NCBI RefSeq assembly: GCF_002210285.1
Contig: NZ_MWQE01000003.1
Coordinates: 186,001-250,000 of the forward strand
DNA from: Fibrobacter sp. UWR2
Lineage (GTDB): Bacteria > Fibrobacterota > Fibrobacteria > Fibrobacterales > Fibrobacteraceae
Length of the DNA: 64,000 nucleotides
Direction of reading: 5' to 3'
The number at the start of each line of letters is the position of its first letter. Position 1 is the stretch's first letter. The notes beneath the pieces are model-generated. The model did no database searches, had not been told where the DNA came from, and saw only the letters and a list, made by a program, of their open reading frames with translations. Below are positions 50,234-57,265 of the stretch, piece after piece. The position numbers and the translations under genes were made by a program.

Positions 50234-50317
50234 GTAGTGCACAAGCGTGCAGAAGCCGTGCGCAAAAATTGATCTAAGACCCGCAATTTCAAGCCTGTTT
50301 GCGGGAAGGAGTGAAAA

Positions 50318-50410
50318 ATGAGCGAAAGTAAAGGCAAAATTCTGGTTTTGAGAAACCAACGGGTTGTTTTGGGTTGTGGCGTGGCTGACGGGGGTGTATA
50401 TGTTAACTAG
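50318..50410 (+). pseudogene. truncated ORF6N-domain gene start
   Basis: 30 codons (MSESKGKILVLRNQRVVLG...) with a strong GGAAGGAG site, ending at a stop at 50408. ILVLRNQRVVL matches the usual beginning of ORF6N (phage KilA-type) domain proteins, which then continue for about 100 residues that are absent here. It is probably a remnant left when the following genes were inserted. Confidence 0.4.
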
Positions 50411-50456
50411 ATTTGGGGAAAACGTGCACAACCACAATATCCACGAGAAAGTGCCA

Positions 50457-51758
50457 ATGGAATTAAACATTGAAAATTTCGCGAAGATAAAGTCGGCCAA
50501 GATTAAGTTGGACGGCATAACTGCGATTGCCGGTTTGAACGATACTGGGAAAAGTACCGTTGGTAAGATTCTTTATGGAATTTTTAGTGCTGTTGCCAAT
50601 ATAGATAAGTCCGTTGTTCAAGCGAAGAAGCGTAACATTCGACAAGAAGTCGTTTCGCTTCTTCATCAGAATAATCTGAATTCGCATGGAAGTATATCTC
50701 AAAGTGTTTTTAGATATACGCTAGATTTTATTGAAGAGTTGGTTGTTTCAGAAAATAAAAAAGATGCCGTTGATTTATATCTACGGGATCTTGAAAAAAA
50801 GCAAAAAGAGTTTGAAATTACATTCAATGAAGATTTGAAATCGCAAATTACCGAGTCGATAAAGAAAGTCCTAACTATTCCAGATGAAAAAGTTGCGCAA
50901 TCGGTTGTTTCGCTAGCTTTCCAAAAGATTTTCAATGAACGAATTAATAATATTGACAACCCAGATGCCGATGCTATTGTCGGATTGCTGGTAAAAAAAA
51001 GGTATGTTGAATTAGTATTTAAGGATGATTCTCTTGAGTCCATGCGTAGAGAAATTTCCTTGGTAAATTCCGCCACGTATATTGACAATCCATTCGTATT
51101 GGACCGATTGAATCAATTGACAATTTATGAGAATCGTGAATCTCCATGGGTAAGGGATTTAACAAATAAACTCGTTTCCTTAAATGAGAAAAGAAGGAAT
51201 GAAACCTTAGAGGACGAGGCTCTTTCAAGAATGATTGTTAGCGAGGGCTTGCAAAAGATTCTTGATGAACTGGATGAGGTTGCTCCTGGTTCTATTGATA
51301 ACACCCATGATGGATATTTGTACAGAAGGGGAAAAAGCGGAAAAGCCTTGTCCGTCAATTCCTTGTCAACGGGTTTAAAAGCTTTCGCAATTATCAAACG
51401 CCTCCTTTTGAATCAAGGCTTGAAAGAAAGGGATGTTCTAATTTTGGACGAACCCGAGGTTCATTTGCATCCTGAATGGCAGCTGAAGTATGCCGAAATC
51501 ATCGTTCTTCTTCAGAAAACGTTCAATTTGACTGTTGTTGTGACGACGCACAGTTCCCATTTTTTGGAAGCCTTGGATTTGTATTCCAAAATCCACAAGA
51601 CAAGTGATGTTTGCTCATACTACTTTGCTTCTTGTGGTCAGGATTCTGATTTAGTCTCGTTTGAAAATGTGACGGGGCAATTGGAAAAGATTTACAGCAA
51701 TCTCGTTCAACCGAGTTTTTTTATTGATGAAATCAAAGAAAAACACGGGGTGGAATGA
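50457..51758 (+). CDS. AAA/ABC-type ATPase (SMC-like), first gene of a candidate defence pair
   Basis: 433 residues from the ATG at 50457 (ELNIENFAKIKSAKIKL is the normal start of the family; the frame is open to 50364). Walker A GLNDTGKST at about residue 26, a coiled central region (about 70-250), an ABC-like signature NSLSTGLKAFAII near residue 300, Walker B VLILDEPEVHLHPEW, and a switch TTHSSHFLEAL. It belongs to the OLD/RecF-like AAA_15/AAA_21 group but lacks a fused TOPRIM nuclease. It overlaps the next gene by 4 nt. AT-rich. Gabija, PARIS, Septu and retron defence ATPases are relatives in architecture. Confidence 0.8.
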   Translation: MELNIENFAKIKSAKIKLDGITAIAGLNDTGKSTVGKILYGIFSAVANIDKSVVQAKKRNIRQEVVSLLHQNNLNSHGSISQSVFRYTLDFIEELVVSENKKDAVDLYLRDLEKKQKEFEITFNEDLKSQITESIKKVLTIPDEKVAQSVVSLAFQKIFNERINNIDNPDADAIVGLLVKKRYVELVFKDDSLESMRREISLVNSATYIDNPFVLDRLNQLTIYENRESPWVRDLTNKLVSLNEKRRNETLEDEALSRMIVSEGLQKILDELDEVAPGSIDNTHDGYLYRRGKSGKALSVNSLSTGLKAFAIIKRLLLNQGLKERDVLILDEPEVHLHPEWQLKYAEIIVLLQKTFNLTVVVTTHSSHFLEALDLYSKIHKTSDVCSYYFASCGQDSDLVSFENVTGQLEKIYSNLVQPSFFIDEIKEKHGVE

Positions 51759-52423
51759 TGAGTATGTATGAGTCGTTTGTGAATTTGCTGACAAACTATT
51801 GTCGGCAAGTTGGCTGTCCGATACAAATAGAGAAATCTTTGCAGGATTCATCGGAAGACGATGCCAATGCGGTAAAGATTTTTATGTCAAAATACAAAGA
51901 CTTGAATTCTATTTCGATGGATGCGATTGCTCATGATGTTGTGAGAAAAATTCATTTTGCAGGCACAACAAAAGAGGACGAATCTCCGGCGTCAGTAGAT
52001 TCTTTTTTGATAGATTCAAATGGCTTTTGGTATTTTATCGAATTTAAAAATCAAAAGATTGGCGCGTCAAAAGAAAAGTGCATTGAAAAGTCTTATGCCA
52101 ATGTCTATTGGTTACTGAAAATTTTAGAGGAACTGAAAAATAACGATTCATTTTCGTTCGAATCTTTTAGTTCATGCCCTTCTGGCATTTCTCCACTAAA
52201 TTTTGTCAAAGAATATTGCAAATTTATTTTGGTCATAGCAGATGGTAAAGATGATCTTGAAATATACAAGATACGAGAGGCTAGAAAGGCTAAAAAAAGA
52301 TGGCCTGATTCTGATTGGGCAAAATATATGAAAAAATTAGAATCATATATTTATAAATCTGCAGAAGTGTATAATGTTAAACAGTTTGACCGAGAGTTTG
52401 TTAAAAATTTTAGATACTCCTAA
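51755..52423 (+). CDS. probable PD-(D/E)XK nuclease, partner of the ATPase
   Basis: 222 residues; ATGA overlap with the ATPase gene. SVDSFLIDSNGFWYFIEFKNQK near residues 70-92 has the D-x13-E-x-K spacing of PD-(D/E)XK nucleases, preceded by a helix with DAIAHDVVRKIHF. The C-terminal half (RKAKKRWPDSDWAKYMKKLESY) is basic and helical. No named family recognised. As an ATPase-coupled nuclease it would cut or degrade nucleic acid when the ATPase senses a trigger; this is inference from the gene pair. Confidence 0.6.
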   Translation: MMSMYESFVNLLTNYCRQVGCPIQIEKSLQDSSEDDANAVKIFMSKYKDLNSISMDAIAHDVVRKIHFAGTTKEDESPASVDSFLIDSNGFWYFIEFKNQKIGASKEKCIEKSYANVYWLLKILEELKNNDSFSFESFSSCPSGISPLNFVKEYCKFILVIADGKDDLEIYKIREARKAKKRWPDSDWAKYMKKLESYIYKSAEVYNVKQFDREFVKNFRYS

Positions 52424-52647
52424 GAGATGATTTGCTTCTGTGAAATCTTGCGTTAGGGACGGAGGTGGCGAAGCCATTCGGAGGGCCGCTTGTCAACAAC
52501 TCTCGGCCCTCTGAATCCTTCGTCTTCGCTCAGGACAGGCTCGAAAATCGCCATGCGAGGCGGCAATTTTATACCGCGACGGCCCGACCCCGGCCTGCCG
52601 GGGAAACGCCCAAGAAATTTAAGATAATTCGGGAAGGCCGGTCATTT
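52424..52647. other. gene-free GC-rich stretch after the ATPase/nuclease pair
   Basis: Contains a stem GGAGGGCCG / CGGCCCTC (about 52478-52515) that may terminate the pair, and a small palindrome CCCCGGCCTGCCGGGG. No gene seen. Confidence 0.4.
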
Positions 52648-52727
52648 GACGCCTACGGCGTCTGTGGCTGCGGCTCGATCATGTCGGTACGCAAGCGTCC
52701 CGCCGCGACACTCGCCTTGCACACTAC
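52648..52727. repeat. palindromic insertion family, member 1 (boundary of the wzt duplicate)
   Basis: Begins GACGCCTACGGCGTC and ends ...CACTCGCCTTGCACACTAC, the same termini as the minus-strand reading of the insertion at 53073-53151. It stops within a few bases of where homology to wzt begins. Confidence 0.55.
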
Positions 52728-52894
52728 TCCGGGTGGAATCCGGTGCCTACTTCGAGGAGGCTCGCGATGCGGCCCCGTGCGCGGATGGTGCCGGTGGTGG
52801 GGGCGGTCACGCGGCTCAGCAGCTTGAGGAGCGTGCTCTTGCCGGCGCCGTTACGCCCGATGATTCCCACGACGTCGCCCTGTTCCACCTTGAA

Positions 52895-52960
52895 AACCCG
52901 ATGAGCGAGAGCCGCGGCCAAACTTGTTTGGCCATGGCCGAGCGATAAGGGTTTCTGCAA
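52895..52960. repeat. 66-bp palindromic insertion in frame
   Basis: Absent from the intact wzt copy. Arms of about 29 nt (AACCCGATGAGCGAGAGCC... and the complement of ...GGCCGAGCGATAAGGGTTT) around GGCCAAAC-TT-GTTTGGCC. It adds [22 protein letters not shown] without breaking the frame. Confidence 0.8.
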
Positions 52961-53072
52961 GTTGATGTCCTTCAGGGCCCACACGTATTCGCTTGCGCCC
53001 TTGTGTGCGCGGTCGTTCACTTCGCCCACCTTGAGGTAGGGGTCCTCGCGGCGCAGCACCTTGGTCTGCCAG

Positions 53073-53151
53073 TAGCCCGAAGGCGAGTGCAGCAAGAAAG
53101 AACTTGTTCTTTCTTATTGCCGAGCCAAGGAGCGGACGCCGTAGGCGTCAA
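53073..53151. repeat. 79-bp palindromic insertion breaking the frame
   Basis: Absent from the intact wzt copy. Core AAGAAAGAAC-TT-GTTCTTTCTT with GC-rich flanks containing GCGAGTGC and GCCGAGCC, outer end GGACGCCGTAGGCGTC. Related to 52648-52727 at both ends. Confidence 0.8.
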
Positions 53152-53469
53152 AACCTGTTCAGGTCGTGGCTGAGCGTCCCGGTGCTCACTAGCCCCAGGC
53201 GGTACTGCTTGCTGATGTTCTCGAACTCGATCGCGGTCATGGTCTTTTCAAGGTCTTTAGTAAACCGCCCTGGATTGCCACGCCTCTATCGAGGCTCGCA
53301 ATGACGTTGGCGGTCATCTTGTTGAGTAATATAGATTAAAAGGGACTGCCGGGAACCCAAATCGGAAAAAATGCGCGAAAAACGCGCGTTTTTCGCTGTC
53401 CCGGCAGGTCCCTTAAAATGGTGTTATTGGTGCCGACCCTGGGATTGAAAAAAATTTGTCTCAGACCTA

Positions 53470-53498
53470 TTGACAAACAGGTTTTGAAAAAGTATATT
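53470..53498 (+). promoter_or_regulatory. promoter TTGACA-17-TATATT (copy B)
   Basis: Identical boxes and spacer to copy A, followed by GGAAGGAG and the ATG at 53583. Confidence 0.7.
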
Positions 53499-53582
53499 GT
53501 AGTGCACAAGTGTGCATAAACCATGCACGAAAACTGATCAAAGACCCGCAATTTCAAGCCTGTTTGCGGGAAGGAGTGAAAG

Positions 53583-53687
53583 ATGAAAGAAGGTGTGACC
53601 GTTGTGTCGGTTAAGAAACCTAGAAATCCCCTTATAAGAACCTGCTCAAGCCGCGAATGTACATCATTCTGGGGTAAAAGCGATTGA
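53583..53687 (+). pseudogene. short ORF after promoter copy B, probably a gene remnant
   Basis: 34 codons (MKEGVTVVSVKKPRNPLI...) with the same strong ribosome-binding site as 50318 but a different sequence after the ATG. No family recognised; it ends 8 nt before the next promoter. Confidence 0.3.
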
Positions 53688-53694
53688 ATTATAC

Positions 53695-53723
53695 TTGACG
53701 GGGATTTGTAAATTATGTATATT
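53695..53723 (+). promoter_or_regulatory. promoter TTGACG-17-TATATT of the toxin-antitoxin pair
   Basis: TTGACG at 53695-53700 and TATATT at 53718-53723. The preferred ATG (53736) is 12 nt beyond the -10 box, so the toxin message is probably leaderless. The in-frame ATG at 53715 lies inside the promoter and is excluded. Confidence 0.6.
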
Positions 53724-53735
53724 ATAAGTATAGAG

Positions 53736-54023
53736 ATGAAGGTGCGGTTTGATCCGGGGAAGGCTCTCGTGGTCAAGCAGAAGCATAGCATCGATATGGA
53801 ATCAGTAAGGCAAGAAATCCTTGCGGGCCGATTTGTCACTAGGATGGTTAATAACCAAACAGAACATAAGGGTCAAAGAATGTTTCTTGTTCTTGTGGAT
53901 GGGTATGTTCATTGCGTTCCGTTTATTGAGGAAAACGATGGAACATATTTCCTTAAGACAGCTTTCAAAAGCCGTTTGTATCAAAGGAGGTTTGAAAATG
54001 GCGAACTCGAAATTCATAGATGA
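53736..54023 (+). CDS. BrnT-like toxin of a type II toxin-antitoxin pair
   Basis: 95 residues. VRFDPGKALVVKQKHSIDMESVRQEI resembles the BrnT/DUF497 opening (a Lys-His pair followed by a helix), then a beta hairpin (MFLVLVDGYVHCVPFIEE) and basic end (KSRLYQRRFENGELEIHR), as in RelE-fold RNases. It overlaps the antitoxin gene by 26 nt. Start chosen from the promoter position. Confidence 0.65.
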   Translation: MKVRFDPGKALVVKQKHSIDMESVRQEILAGRFVTRMVNNQTEHKGQRMFLVLVDGYVHCVPFIEENDGTYFLKTAFKSRLYQRRFENGELEIHR

Positions 54024-54285
54024 GCCGATTGATGACGAAGAACGCGCTTTGATGGAAGCGGTGGAAAATGATGAAACTGTTCCGCTCCCGCAAGAAGAGG
54101 AAGAACGGATTCGGGCTGACATTATGTCTGCTTCGGCGAAGAACATCACCATCCGTATGCAGCTTGATGATTTGAACGGCATCAAGAAAATGGCGAAGGC
54201 CGCGGGCATGCCTTACCAGACGCTCATCAATTCCATCATCCACCGTTACGTGACGGGCGGCATCGTGTTCAAAGTCGCGGTGTAG
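53998..54285 (+). CDS. BrnA/CopG-like antitoxin
   Basis: 95 residues from the ATG at 53998, 6 nt after AAAGGAGG, inside the 3' end of the toxin gene. An acidic N-terminal half (toxin-binding) precedes ITIRMQLDDLNGIKKMAKAAGMPYQTLINSIIHRYVTG, the ribbon-helix-helix pattern shared with the BrnA at 29228. A perfect 14-bp palindrome, TACCGAATTCGGTA, lies just downstream at 54295-54308. Confidence 0.75.
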   Translation: MANSKFIDEPIDDEERALMEAVENDETVPLPQEEEERIRADIMSASAKNITIRMQLDDLNGIKKMAKAAGMPYQTLINSIIHRYVTGGIVFKVAV

Positions 54286-54372
54286 GCCTATTTATACCGA
54301 ATTCGGTAACATTAGATTTAATGCTGGCGGCAATACGGCTGACGATGACGTTTTCGGCTTGGTTCACCTTTT

Positions 54373-54906
54373 TTATTTCCATTTTTTGTCAAGTTCTTTA
54401 AAAAAGTTCCTGTCGTTTCCAGCAAAGCAAAATTCATAGAATTCCGGCTTGTTTTCTTTTAGCCATTTGCATTTTGCTCTGATTCCTTTTCGTATATGCG
54501 AAATGTTTAGATGTGAGTATTTTTCGGCGGCGTGGATGATGTTCATTATGTCTGGTCCGCAGATACAAACGTCGTAGTTGCTGTAGTCTTCATAACCGAA
54601 TTTGTCAACTTCCTTTTTTAGCTTTTCTTTGTAAGAGATGTAAATGAAATCATCTTTAAAAAGATGGTTGATTTTTGTCCAACGATACTGGATGTCTACA
54701 ATTCCCGAAGTTTTGAGATATCCATCCATATACCAAATGACTCGACTGTGAATTTTGATGTAATCGTCAGGTAAATCTTCTGCCGTAATCTTAGTGGGGT
54801 ATCGTCCGTGTGAGTAAAGGAATTTGTTTTCGGTATCCAGCGTCTCTCGAATACGTTTCCCGAATTTGCCTTGTGTGTAGATGTATGATCTGATGCGTTT
54901 TGTCAT
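54373..54906 (-). CDS. hypothetical protein, unknown
   Basis: 177 residues from the ATG at 54906-54904, preceded by GGAGGT. Basic, soluble, no signal peptide or membrane segment: MTKRIRSYIYTQGKFGKRIRETLD..., a hydrophobic strand DVCICGPDIMNIIHAAEKY, and a Lys/Glu-rich end. No motif I recognise. Convergent with the BrnT/BrnA-like pair and divergent from HigB/HigA, within the accessory island, so a role in that island (defence or mobile) is possible but not shown. Confidence 0.55.
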   Translation of the reverse strand: MTKRIRSYIYTQGKFGKRIRETLDTENKFLYSHGRYPTKITAEDLPDDYIKIHSRVIWYMDGYLKTSGIVDIQYRWTKINHLFKDDFIYISYKEKLKKEVDKFGYEDYSNYDVCICGPDIMNIIHAAEKYSHLNISHIRKGIRAKCKWLKENKPEFYEFCFAGNDRNFFKELDKKWK

Positions 54907-54978
54907 TTTACCTCCGAATGGTTGCCTTTGTCGGGGACAGTGCATGCCGAATATATATTTTTTTTAGAAAAATTACTA

Positions 54979-55020
54979 CACCTATTGCATTATTTAAAAT
55001 TTTAATATATATTATAGGTG
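54979..55020 (+). promoter_or_regulatory. promoter/operator of the HigB/HigA pair
   Basis: TTGCAT (54985-54990), 17-nt spacer, TATATT (55008-55013), flanked exactly by the inverted repeat CACCTAT (54979-54985) and ATAGGTG (55014-55020). This arrangement suits autorepression by HigA. Confidence 0.65.
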
Positions 55021-55041
55021 CAGTAAAATTAATAGGATGAA

Positions 55042-55365
55042 ATGCAGGTTGTGTTCGCAGACAAAGAATTAGCTCGCTGCGCGGGCGACAGGGCCTATGC
55101 TGTGCGAAAGTTGGGGCAACGTCGTGCGGATGTTTATTCGGTAAGAATAGACGCCTTGCTTCGAGCCGTTGATTTGGATTCATTGAAATATGTGGCGGGG
55201 CGTTTTCATGAATTGGTTGGCGACCGTGCGGGGCAATGGGCGTGCGATTTGGATCATCCGTATCGGCTTATATTCAAGCCGGTTTTAAATAGTGACGGGA
55301 ATATTGTCGGATTGATTGTGGAACAAACTGTTTCTATCTTAGAAATTGTAGATTATCATAAGTAG
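55042..55365 (+). CDS. higB: HigB/RelE-type toxin
   Basis: 107 residues: VVFADKELARCAGD, then RRADVYSVRIDALLRAVDLDSL, the central FHELVGDRAGQWACDLDHPYRLIFKP and a C-terminal IVEIVDYHK-type strand, as in HigB killer proteins that cleave mRNA on the ribosome. AGGA lies 4 nt before the ATG. The antitoxin gene starts 8 nt after its stop. Confidence 0.85.
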   Translation: MQVVFADKELARCAGDRAYAVRKLGQRRADVYSVRIDALLRAVDLDSLKYVAGRFHELVGDRAGQWACDLDHPYRLIFKPVLNSDGNIVGLIVEQTVSILEIVDYHK

Positions 55366-55373
55366 GAGCTCTT

Positions 55374-56372
55374 ATGCAGGTTTATAGATGTGATGAATTG
55401 GCTGTTGTGGTGCCTCCTGGGCGGCATCTTGCTGAAAAACTTGAAGAAATGGGCCTAGATGCGAATGACTTGGCTGCGCGTATGGGGTATACGCCCAAGG
55501 CGGTGAATGATATTTTGCAGGGCAATTGCCGCATTATGCCGGAAGTCGCAATCATGTTGGAGATGGTTACAGAAATCCCAGCTTCGTTTTGGCTGCGTAG
55601 CCAAATTGCTTATGATGAATACCTTTCACGCGAACTTATTAAGGCAACGCTTGAAAACCAACCCTTGTGGCGAAAATCTTTCCCGCCAGAATTGAATGCT
55701 CGTGATTGGGTGGAAAAAGACAAAGATAATGAGAAATCGGGCCTTTCGCTCCTCAAATTTTTCGCGGTGGCGTCCCCCAAGGCGTGGGACGGTTACTACA
55801 AGGATGCCCGCCTGAAGGTGGCGTTCCGCATTTCTCTTGCCGAGGTCAAGGACCCGTATGCCATGTCGGCATGGATTCGTCGGGGCGAGATTCTTTCGGA
55901 TCAGGACCCGATGGAAAAATTGGGACAGATTCCTGTTCGCAAGCGCCTAAAGGCTGCACTCCCCGAAATCATCGCGTTTGCGGCGGCCAACAAGGTGCGC
56001 CCGAAGGGCAAAAAACGCATTACCTACTGGACGCCCGAGGCGGAGGTTGTTGACGACTGTATGACGGGGCTGCAGGAACTATGCCGTAAAATTGGAATTC
56101 GCGTGCTGTTCGTGCAGAATTTCAAGAGCGCCCCTATACATGGTATGTATCGCTGGTACAAGGATGTGCCATTGATTCAGTTGCACGACCGTTTTAAAAA
56201 GCGCGAAACGATGTGGTTTACGTTCTTCCATGAGCTGGCGCATGTGCTGTATCACGGAAAGAAGGGTATTTGTCTGCAGAATATTGAAATTACGCACAAC
56301 TACCCCGAAAAAGAGGATGAGGCCAACTGCTTTGCGCAGAAATGCATGGTTGAAGCGGGATTTAAGGTGTAG
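55374..56372 (+). CDS. higA: HigA-type antitoxin fused to an ImmA/IrrE-like metallopeptidase domain
   Basis: 332 residues. Residues about 10-85 are an HTH (LAEKLEEMGLDANDLAARMGYTPKAVNDILQG) ending in the HigA segment EIPASFWLRSQIAYDEYL. After a linker, the C-terminal half carries WFTFFHELAHVLYH near residue 285, an HExxH zinc-peptidase motif with a following KEDEANCFA block, as in ImmA/IrrE proteins. Such fusions are longer than plain HigA (about 100 residues) and may use proteolysis to release the toxin. AGGAG site before the ATG. Confidence 0.85.
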   Translation: MQVYRCDELAVVVPPGRHLAEKLEEMGLDANDLAARMGYTPKAVNDILQGNCRIMPEVAIMLEMVTEIPASFWLRSQIAYDEYLSRELIKATLENQPLWRKSFPPELNARDWVEKDKDNEKSGLSLLKFFAVASPKAWDGYYKDARLKVAFRISLAEVKDPYAMSAWIRRGEILSDQDPMEKLGQIPVRKRLKAALPEIIAFAAANKVRPKGKKRITYWTPEAEVVDDCMTGLQELCRKIGIRVLFVQNFKSAPIHGMYRWYKDVPLIQLHDRFKKRETMWFTFFHELAHVLYHGKKGICLQNIEITHNYPEKEDEANCFAQKCMVEAGFKV

Positions 56373-56395
56373 AAGCACGGCAGGTGCGTTGCACT

Positions 56396-57256
56396 TTACA
56401 CCGTGTCCATGAACGTGCGCTGTATCTTGTTGAATACGATTACGCCCAGGGCCAGGATGAAGGCGGCGAAGCCGGCGGTGTAGCCGAGGGCGGCCCAGCT
56501 GAATTCGCCTACGCCGAGCATGCCGAACTTGAACGTTTCCATGATGCTGGTGAGCGGGTTTGCCTGCATGAGCATTTTGAGGCGCGGATCCTCGATGGTG
56601 CTGAGCGGGTAAATCACTGGAGTCGCGTACATCCACAGTTGCACAATGAAGCTTAGTAAAAATGTGAGGTCGCGGTACTTGGTGGTGAGGCTGCTGAACA
56701 GTACGCCAAAGCCGAGTGCGAGCGCGGCGATGAGCGCTATGAGCACGGGTGTGAGCAGCGCGTACAAGTTAGGGTGCACGGGTGCGTCGGTGAAAATCAT
56801 GTAGTACGCGAACACCAGGAAAAAGAGCCCCATCTGGATGCTGAGTCGCACGAGGTTGCTCGTGACGGTGGCAAGCGGCACCACGAGGCGCGGGAAATAC
56901 ACCTTGCCGAACATGTTCGCGTTCTCGATGAAGGTTTTGCTCGTCTGGTTCAGGCATTCCGAAAAGTATGTCCAGAGGCAGATGCCGGCGAGGTAGAATA
57001 GCGGCTGCGGTAATCCGTCTGTCGAAATTTTCGCGATGCCGCCGAACACGACCATGAACATGACGGTGGTCATGATGGGTTGAATGAAAAACCACAGCGG
57101 GCCGAGAATAGTTTGTTTGTACCACGTGACGATATCGCGCTTGACGAACATACGGTACAAATCGCGGTACTGCCAGATTTCGCCGAAGTCTACCGAGAGT
57201 AGGCTCGACTTTGGCTTAATGACTGTTGTCCATTCGTTTGTCTGTGCCGCGGCCAT
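56396..57256 (-). CDS. wzm: polysaccharide ABC transporter permease
   Basis: 286 residues with six predicted membrane helices and the ABC-2 pattern of Wzm/TagG: DLYRMFVKRDIVTWYKQTILGPLWFFIQP at about 35-65, and KYRDLTFLLSFIVQLWMYATPVIYPLS near residue 195. It forms the channel that exports the finished glycan with Wzt. It ends the wecE-to-wzm transcript; in most genomes wzt follows directly, but here 6.4 kb of island lie between. Confidence 0.92.
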   Translation of the reverse strand: MAAAQTNEWTTVIKPKSSLLSVDFGEIWQYRDLYRMFVKRDIVTWYKQTILGPLWFFIQPIMTTVMFMVVFGGIAKISTDGLPQPLFYLAGICLWTYFSECLNQTSKTFIENANMFGKVYFPRLVVPLATVTSNLVRLSIQMGLFFLVFAYYMIFTDAPVHPNLYALLTPVLIALIAALALGFGVLFSSLTTKYRDLTFLLSFIVQLWMYATPVIYPLSTIEDPRLKMLMQANPLTSIMETFKFGMLGVGEFSWAALGYTAGFAAFILALGVIVFNKIQRTFMDTV

Positions 57257-57265
57257 TTGCTTGCC

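Larger units (their letters stand above)
49614..50320. repeat. long direct duplication, copy A (5' part of wzt plus promoter module)
   Basis: The stretch from GGGTGGAATCC (49614) through the wzt start to the ATG at 50318 is repeated at 52731-53585, with substitutions and two insertions in copy B. The duplicates flank the ATPase/nuclease gene pair. Confidence 0.9.
52731..53240 (-). pseudogene. wzt 5' duplicate, interrupted and truncated
   Basis: From the ATG at 53240 it repeats the first about 120 codons of wzt (MTAIEF..., [46 protein letters not shown]). A 79-bp insertion (53073-53151) creates a stop after NRF. A second, 66-bp insertion (52895-52960) adds 22 codons in frame. The copy ends at 52731. 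It cannot make a working ATPase. Confidence 0.9.
52731..53585. repeat. long direct duplication, copy B
   Basis: Counterpart of 49614-50320. Apart from the two insertions it differs from copy A by scattered substitutions and includes the palindromic repeat (53272-53305), the large palindrome and the promoter module up to the ATG at 53583. Confidence 0.9.

Noticed and set aside
52465-52948. Plus-strand ORFs overlapping the wzt pseudogene
   Set aside because: They are antisense to wzt-derived sequence and to palindromic insertions; no start signal.
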